DNA of 64,000 nucleotides from Acinetobacter sp. SAAs474 (GTDB lineage: Bacteria; Pseudomonadota; Gammaproteobacteria; Pseudomonadales; Moraxellaceae). Below the pieces are notes generated by a model that was given only the letters and a program-made list of their open reading frames with translations, was not told the DNA's origin and ran no database searches. Positions 58,570-64,000 of the stretch are shown piece after piece; positions within the stretch are counted from its first letter, which is position 1; each line of letters begins with the position of its first letter. The stretch lies in assembly GCF_032823475.1 (NCBI RefSeq), contig NZ_CP127915.1, positions 1,674,001-1,738,000 on the forward strand, written 5' to 3'. The translations under genes were made by a program, and so were the position numbers.

Positions 58570-58908
58570 TTAGATCAAGGATCCGATGACACTGCAAAAT
58601 GCGACAATCGTAACGATCAGTGCAATCATTTTAATATGATGCGCTTGATAGCTGAGTGATAGTCCAACAAATAAGCCTGCAAAAGTCACGCTACCTAACC
58701 AGTAGCTGATGGCATTACTGAGTGGATAGGGGAGAAGGCATAAGCTTGCTGCAATCAGTAGTAGAATCCAGCCGATCACAGTGGCAAATTTACACTGTTG
58801 CCGACTGAGTTCATGCGCAAAAATTTGTTTTTGATGTTTAGACATGCTGCAGGCTAAGCAAAAAAATCCTAGCGTGGTGATGGCCCAAATAAGCAAGAAG
58901 AACATCAT
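58570..58908 (-). CDS. DUF3325 family membrane protein
   Basis: 112 residues with four hydrophobic segments (LLIWAITTLGFFCLACS, ATVIGWILLLIAASLCLL, WLGSVTFAGLFVGLSL, MIALIVTIVAFCSVIG). DUF3325 proteins are found at the end of iron-uptake operons after a PepSY protein. The ATG overlaps the PepSY stop by four bases (ATGA), so translation is coupled. Function is unknown. Confidence 0.82.
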   Translation of the reverse strand: MMFFLLIWAITTLGFFCLACSMSKHQKQIFAHELSRQQCKFATVIGWILLLIAASLCLLPYPLSNAISYWLGSVTFAGLFVGLSLSYQAHHIKMIALIVTIVAFCSVIGSLI

Positions 58909-60629
58909 AGATCAGACTCCTGTTGTTTAGGGGAGCCTTGACGAGTTTTTTGCTTGCCTTGTGGATGTCGTTTTACCTTGTAAAATGCATAAGCAAATAC
59001 TGCAGATAATACCCACATCGCAAGATCAAAACTAGCAATGACCCATTGTCCTTGAACAAGTGTATGCCAAAGTCCTTGTCCGCCTGTTATTGCATTGATC
59101 AGTGGTAACAGCGCAAATAAGATACTGGCACAAGCAAGTAATTCTAACCATGCTTGACGTGATGTGCGACATATTGCATAAATAAGGGTGATCAGCCAAA
59201 CGATAAAGAAAATACGAATTTCCCATTCAAGGCGCATATTCATGTCTGCTGGAATAAAGCGATTGGCATAAAAATAACCTGCACATGCAATCGGTAGGCC
59301 AATAATTGCAGCAATATTGGTCACTTCAACCAAGCGATAACCAAACGATTTATAGCCTTGCTTTTGTTGCTGAGGTGCACGTTTTACACACCATAAAATT
59401 AATCCTGTTGCCACCATCAGTGTTCCGACCACACCAGATAGAAATAATAGCCAACGCAGTGCTAATTGTACGCCGCGTGCTTCATGTAAGCTGGTGAATA
59501 TATTGTAAATCCCCATGGCAACGGACGGATTTTTAAGTTGAGTATTTTCGTTACTGATGTTTTGACCTGTGACACCATCAAATTGTAAATTTGCATAAAC
59601 ATTACGAAATGCGACGCTTTCCCCATGTAACGCACGTAATTCAATTTGTGCTTGTGTGGTGTTTGGTGCCATAACCGTGATACTACCCACTGGATTATCA
59701 TGCCATTGCTGTTGAGCCGTATTCACAATCGCGCTGATATTGGCTAACGGTGCAAATTGTTGTTCACTATTTTGCCGTTGTCGATCAGCTCGCATCGTAG
59801 ATTGCTCACCACGTGGAGGACGATTCTCATTCATCTGGTGTCTGCGTGGTTCAGATGAATGCTTTGGTTTTGATTCTGCAGAATTATTGTCTAGCAAAGC
59901 TCGACTTTGCTCTTGTAAAAATTCCCCTCTATTTTCATAAATCCGTTCAATTCCCCAAGGCATCAGCGTAAATAATAATAGCAACAACCCACTAAAGGTG
60001 ATCATAATGTGGAAGGGTAACGCCATGACAGCAGTCGCATTATGTGCATCTAACCAAGAGCGTTGACCTTTGCCGGATCTAAAGGTAAAAAAGTCTTTAA
60101 AGATTTTTTTATGTGTTATCACGCCACTGATAATGGCTACAAGCATCAGTAGTGTTGCAATTCCAACGATCCAACGTGCCCAGATACGCGGCAGGCCATA
60201 GAGTTCAAAATGGAAGCGATATAAAAAAGAGCCGCCACGTGTTTCACGTGCTTCCAGTACTTGTCCGGTGGTACTATCGAGTGTAATTCGTGTTCCACCA
60301 CGTCGAGCACGAGGATCTTCACCTTGCTTGCGAACAATAATCTGCGTGGTATTTTGACGAGCATGCGGCAGTTGAATGGTCCAGCTTGCAGCATGTGGAT
60401 AGTGTTGTTGTAAATAATTAAAGGCGACTTGAGTTTGTGCAATCTGCGATTGTTGCGGAACAGATTGATGTAATTCAGGTTTCATCCAGATGCTGATTTC
60501 ATTTTGGAAAAAACTTAAGGTGCCTGTCACGAAAATAGCATAAAGTAACCATCCTAAAATCAAACTTGCCCATGTATGTAACCATGACATGGATTGGCGT
60601 GGACCTTCCTGTTTGGCATCTACACGCAT
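58905..60629 (-). CDS. PepSY-associated TM protein (PiuB-like)
   Basis: 574 residues. An N-terminal membrane helix after SMSWLHTWASLILGWLLYAIFVTG is followed by a periplasmic PepSY domain (QVAFNYLQQHYPHAASW), then HAR, GVITHKKIFKDFF and the LDAHNATAVMALPFHIMITFSGLLLLL helices. A charged low-complexity stretch (NSAESKPKHSSEPRRHQMNENRPPRGEQ) lies mid-protein, and three more helices end it. Such proteins may act as ferric-siderophore reductases. It sits between DUF3649 and DUF3325 genes. Confidence 0.86.
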   Translation of the reverse strand: MRVDAKQEGPRQSMSWLHTWASLILGWLLYAIFVTGTLSFFQNEISIWMKPELHQSVPQQSQIAQTQVAFNYLQQHYPHAASWTIQLPHARQNTTQIIVRKQGEDPRARRGGTRITLDSTTGQVLEARETRGGSFLYRFHFELYGLPRIWARWIVGIATLLMLVAIISGVITHKKIFKDFFTFRSGKGQRSWLDAHNATAVMALPFHIMITFSGLLLLLFTLMPWGIERIYENRGEFLQEQSRALLDNNSAESKPKHSSEPRRHQMNENRPPRGEQSTMRADRQRQNSEQQFAPLANISAIVNTAQQQWHDNPVGSITVMAPNTTQAQIELRALHGESVAFRNVYANLQFDGVTGQNISNENTQLKNPSVAMGIYNIFTSLHEARGVQLALRWLLFLSGVVGTLMVATGLILWCVKRAPQQQKQGYKSFGYRLVEVTNIAAIIGLPIACAGYFYANRFIPADMNMRLEWEIRIFFIVWLITLIYAICRTSRQAWLELLACASILFALLPLINAITGGQGLWHTLVQGQWVIASFDLAMWVLSAVFAYAFYKVKRHPQGKQKTRQGSPKQQESDL

Positions 60630-60630
60630 A

Positions 60631-60987
60631 TTATATCCCTACGAGCTGATACATAAGGTAAAGGACCGTGCTTGGGATAATAATACCTAAACTGGCTTTT
60701 AGGGTTTGATGAACCATGAAAACCCAAATAAATGCACCGGCCCAGAGTGTCAGTGCAATTAAGGTGGCACTCATGGCAGCACTACCGCGATAGTCGGCAA
60801 AATAATGTGCAATCAGAATGGCACTCAATGTGGCTAAAATATATCCACCAATCAATGCCAAAGCAAAACGATAAAAAATCATCATACGATAATGAATCAG
60901 TGATGCTTGAGGCTTATTTTTACGTCTATTGACCGCAGTAATAGGCGTATTTTGCGAATCGAGAATATTACTGGAATTGTTCATCAT
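60631..60987 (-). CDS. DUF3649 family membrane protein
   Basis: 118 residues: a polar head (MNNSSNILDSQNTPITAVNRRKNK) then three hydrophobic segments (FYRFALALIGGYILATLSAILIAHYF, MSATLIALTLWAGAFIWVFM, LGIIIPSTVLYLMYQLVGI). DUF3649 genes open iron-linked operons with PepSY and DUF3325 proteins. The PepSY gene begins one base after its stop. A Fur-box-like sequence lies about 30 bases upstream of its start. Confidence 0.83.
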   Translation of the reverse strand: MMNNSSNILDSQNTPITAVNRRKNKPQASLIHYRMMIFYRFALALIGGYILATLSAILIAHYFADYRGSAAMSATLIALTLWAGAFIWVFMVHQTLKASLGIIIPSTVLYLMYQLVGI

Positions 60988-61015
60988 GATTTAAAACAGT
61001 GCAGTAGGCAATAAT

Positions 61016-61034
61016 GCAAATGATAACAATTATT
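61016..61034. promoter_or_regulatory. Candidate Fur box
   Basis: The 19 bases GCAAATGATAACAATTATT match the classic Fur consensus (GATAATGATAATCATTATC) at 14 of 19 positions. It lies 29 bases upstream of the DUF3649 start, a good place to repress the iron-linked operon when iron is ample. Match is seen; binding is inference. Confidence 0.6.
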
Positions 61035-61245
61035 ATTAGTATTTTAAATATTTACTTTCGATATATAACATGATAAGTAGAATGATTCTGATAAAATTTT
61101 TATCATCAATTTAATTGAACCGCTGTTTTTGGATCATATGATGAAATTGAATATTCAATTTTAAAAGATGCAGCCATAATCAATAAAAAGGCAGTTATCG
61201 ATTGATCGGGTAGGGTGATGCTTAAGACAGGAGCAAGTATTAGAA

Positions 61246-61271
61246 GATGGTCATTGTGTCAGATGACCATC
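61246..61271 (-). terminator. Possible terminator after the SDR gene
   Basis: GATGGTCAT (61246-61254) and ATGACCATC (61263-61271) are perfect complements around an 8-base loop, 70 bases past the SDR stop on the minus strand. Only a weak T stretch follows. Otherwise 61035-61340 holds nothing I can support. Confidence 0.45.
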
Positions 61272-61340
61272 ATTATTTTAACACTGTAAAACAGCGATCG
61301 ATTTTAAATCAAGTTTTATCATCTCTATGGATTAATGACA

Positions 61341-62324
61341 TTAAAATGCTGTCCATCCACCATCTGTTGCCCAAGTTGCACCAGTGATATTTGAGGCTTC
61401 AGGGGAAAGTAAAAATAAAATGACACTTGCTTGTTCTGCTGCTGTTGCCTGTCTATGTTGAGAGTCTGAAAATTGTAATAGGCTCATGGTTTTAACCATT
61501 GCAGTATTGGGTATTTTTGCTAATTCTGGATTGGATGCACGTTCTTTTTGTAGTGTTGCGACTTTTTTAAAAGCAGCATCTGTCATGGGGGTTTCGGTTG
61601 ATGCCATATTGACAGAATTAATTCGAATACCATATGGTGCATAATCAATAGCGGCATTACGCGTTAGACCTGTAACAGCATGTTTACTGGCAACATAAGC
61701 AGGTGTACCCCCAAATCCGGTTAGCCCTGCGACAGAGCCAATATTGACGATCGCTCCTCCTTTGTTTTGCTTCACCATTTGACGTAATTCAGCTCTTAAT
61801 GAACAAAACATTCCTGTTGCATTTACAGCCAAAGTACGATTCCAATATTCATCCGTAGCTTCATGAATTGGTGCAAAAAGTTGTTTTCTTTGTTGATTGA
61901 CATTGACCTTTGCATCGGGTGCGATGGCATCCATGACACCTGCGGCATTTAATACTGCATCAATTTTTCCAAAATTATTGACTGCAACATTGACCATACG
62001 ATCACAATCAGCCGTCTGACTGACATCCGTCGCAACAAAAACAGCTTTTTTACCGAGTTTTAAAATTTCAGCTGTCGTTTCTTCACCTTCTTTTTTTAAA
62101 ATATCTGCAATAACAATATTGGCACCTTCTTTTGCTGCACGTATTGCTGAGGCTTTACCTATACCTCTTGCACCACCTGTCACTAAAATCGTTTTACCTT
62201 CAAAACGGCCCGGAATATAGTAATCTTCTGAGATTGCTTCAATATCTAATGCATGTGCCGTTGCAGATACGGCTGTCAAGATCAATGCGCTGATCGTAAA
62301 ATGGGCGAATATTTTTTTCATCAT
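61341..62324 (-). CDS. Short-chain dehydrogenase with a secretion signal
   Basis: The SDR core has LVTGGARGIGKA (NAD(P) site), NAAGVMDAI, catalytic Ser in VNIGSVAGL and Y-x3-K in YVASKHAVTG. It is classical-type and ends WATDGGWTAF. Unusually, the start at 62324 (MMKKIFAHFTISALILTAVSATAHALDIEA) gives a clear Sec signal peptide, cleavage near residue 25. GGAA lies six bases upstream. A longer frame to 62456 runs into the neighbouring porin gene. The substrate is unknown. It follows the broken porin gene by 25 bases and is likely in its operon. Confidence 0.8.
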   Translation of the reverse strand: MMKKIFAHFTISALILTAVSATAHALDIEAISEDYYIPGRFEGKTILVTGGARGIGKASAIRAAKEGANIVIADILKKEGEETTAEILKLGKKAVFVATDVSQTADCDRMVNVAVNNFGKIDAVLNAAGVMDAIAPDAKVNVNQQRKQLFAPIHEATDEYWNRTLAVNATGMFCSLRAELRQMVKQNKGGAIVNIGSVAGLTGFGGTPAYVASKHAVTGLTRNAAIDYAPYGIRINSVNMASTETPMTDAAFKKVATLQKERASNPELAKIPNTAMVKTMSLLQFSDSQHRQATAAEQASVILFLLSPEASNITGATWATDGGWTAF

Positions 62325-62349
62325 TTTATTTTCCATGTTTGGGTGAGTG

Positions 62350-64000
62350 TTAAAAGGCATAACGGATAAAAAACATCGTACTCCACCAGTCTTTTTGCTG
62401 ATGGTTAAGAGCTTGTTTAATGGCTTCTCCTGGGTGTGTATAGGCAATATGTCCATGGATATAGACTTGCTTTGAGTGAAAATATTTCACAGTCATATTT
62501 AATTCTTGGCCATAATCTTTTGACTGTAAGTTGGAAAGTGCTGGATTACCGCCTAAATTTAAAGTTGAGTCTGCTTTAAATAGCCAATATTGTGGAACGA
62601 GTTCTATTTTTTGATGTGGTCGTAGACGTAATTGAAAGCGATGTGCAATTAAGTTTGAATCTTGTACCACTTTAAAGTGGTTGATCCCTTACACCCATTG
62701 TTCACCATTACCTCCTGAAAATAGTGGGTCCCAACGTTCATAGCGTTTAGTATCTGGCTGATCTCCTGTAAATTTGGCATAGCGGTAACTAAAACTAGGT
62801 GACCATTTTGCCATTGGCCAACGGTATCCCAGTTCAGCATTATAGGCTTGAGCCTTCATGGCGAAATTTTCATGTGTTTGTTGGGCATATTCACCTGCTA
62901 AAAAAATACCACCCTGATGAGTCGGTGTTTTATTCCAGTGTGCACGAATATCCCAGACGTTTAGTCCTTGACGTGTATATTTTTCATGGGTAGGTAAATA
63001 ATAGTAAGCATTTGATTTTGCTACTTTAAGATAGCTGAATCCTAAATCTGCTCTGGCGATATTGGTTTGTAGATTAATACCATTAATAACGGTTTTTGTA
63101 TCCAATATGGACAGCTCGCTAGGATCGACTCGGAAAAATTCTAATCGATGTCTATTGTATTGAATTTGCGCTTTTGCAACAAAATCTGCAGACCATCTTG
63201 CATTGGATTGTAGTGCTGCTCGTTCCCCGCCATTGGCTGCAGTATTAATAATTAACATACCATCACCTAGGGTGAATCGTTCACGACCAGCAGAAAGATT
63301 TAAAACGGCTCTATTACCCTTTGTGGTTGTCGTTCCTGTAACGAAGCCAATATATGCATCTTCGAATGCTAGATAGCTTCTGGTCTTGTTTGTAAATAAT
63401 TCTTGCCCGTTCGAAAAAGAACCTATTGCACTGATTCCGGCATATCCATAAGTATTTGTGCTCAGAGGATACATACCATATAAACCACCATGGATATAAT
63501 TTTCCACCCAATCGTCATAACCTTGACCTGCTGATTTGCCATCAACTAACGGATTGCCAGCCAACATGGCTTGAGGATTACCGTACCATGCATTTTGATT
63601 GGCGTAATATAAGCCTAAAGCTTCAAATTTTGCTTTGAGAAACTTGCCATCTTGATGATAGAGTACGGGGAATTTTGTGGTATTGTCTGCTGTCAATGAT
63701 GCTGTTTGTGCGGTTATATTGGATTTGATATGGAGGGACAATATGATGTTAACACCGCCATATACGCCCGTTTCTAAACTGTAGCTCAGATCACTTAAAT
63801 CGGGATTATTCTTCAGTTGTATAAGCGCAAAATCTAATTTTTCTTGGCTAATATGATCACCTGGGAATAAAGCCAATTTGGTCCTGATCTGATCAATAAA
63901 CTTACGATTATAAGCTGGATCTGATGTTGGATTGATGAGATTGATTTTTAATTCATCAATACGTCTGGTGGTAAATTCAATCGGTGTATCTGTTGCTTGA
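62350..64000 (-). pseudogene. Outer-membrane alginate-export-like porin, interrupted by an in-frame stop
   Basis: The frame is open from the window edge through residues such as DTPIEFTTRRIDEL and LALFPGDHISQEKL, then a long barrel with alternating strands (GNRAVLNLSAGRERFTLGD, AELGYRWPMAKWSPSFSYRYA, RWDPLFSGGNGEQWV). A TAA at 62689-62691 stops it. The same frame reopens at once (GINHFKVVQDSNLIAHRFQL) and runs to TAA 62350, ending SMFFIRYAF-like with terminal Phe, the normal barrel end. A single CAA-to-TAA change would explain it. The family is similar to alginate-export porins (inference). Confidence 0.75.

Noticed and set aside
62325..62456. Longer start for the SDR gene
   Set aside because: The added codons lie inside the 3' end of the porin frame and would bury the signal peptide in the middle of the protein.
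1..64000. CRISPR arrays, insertion sequences, prophage, integrons, toxin-antitoxin pairs
   Set aside because: I saw no regularly spaced repeats, transposase, integrase or paired small toxin genes. The phage-type protein at 35539 has no phage neighbours.

Overview
The window reads as a chromosomal segment from a low-GC gammaproteobacterium, most likely Acinetobacter. The evidence is gene content and order: lepA-lepB-rnc-era-recO-pdxJ-miaE, a long-form GAPDH with an N-terminal extension and GTG start, paired queE/queC, a small acidic lipoprotein between era and recO, and protein sequences of the Moraxellaceae type. The name is inference from recognised proteins; no database was searched. I see no prophage, insertion sequence, CRISPR array or plasmid gene.

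Layout. 1-9.1 kb: 3' end of purL, a 37-aa membrane peptide behind a long inverted repeat, a YqfO-type protein, nitroreductase, crotonase, nadM, a divergent ArgP-type regulator and LysE-type exporter, Bcp peroxiredoxin, a secreted hypothetical, then queC, queE and dapD. 9.5-16 kb: an outer-membrane protein, then the sulfate uptake cluster sbp - hydrolase - cysT - cysW - cysA - cysB on the minus strand. 16-24 kb: pabC-mltG-tmk, nadB, a DegP/MucD protease, a thioesterase and a lipoprotein. 24-31.4 kb: the lepA to miaE run. 31.5-36.3 kb: tRNA-Asn with its own promoter, small orphan genes, aspC, and a phage-type glycine-rich (possibly macro-like) protein. 36.5-49 kb: uvrB, lipocalin, RarD-like transporter, gap, a YHS-containing copper ATPase, cca and maeB. 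49.4-53.8 kb: a glutaryl-CoA locus (LysR regulator, gcdH, family III CoA-transferase). 53.9-57.7 kb: rsmE, metF and ahcY, the last led by an SAH riboswitch, and a C39-like protein. 57.9-61 kb: a Sel1 protein and a DUF3649/PepSY/DUF3325 iron-linked operon with a candidate Fur box. 61.3-64 kb: an SDR with a secretion signal behind an outer-membrane porin gene broken by an in-frame stop.

How genes work together. ahcY and metF belong to the activated methyl cycle, and the riboswitch ties ahcY to its substrate. The cys cluster imports sulfate under its own CysB-type regulator. gcdH and the CoA-transferase should turn glutarate (from lysine breakdown) into crotonyl-CoA. lepA to miaE join translation, secretion, RNA processing and repair.

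The most interesting signals are at RNA level: the SAH riboswitch, a nested stem structure between ahcY and metF, a terminator-like hairpin that buries the cca ribosome binding site, and a hairpin just ahead of rnc. At protein level they are the exported SDR with its broken porin neighbour and the phage-type protein beside uvrB. I do not see a clear multi-gene defence or mobile system that looks wholly new.
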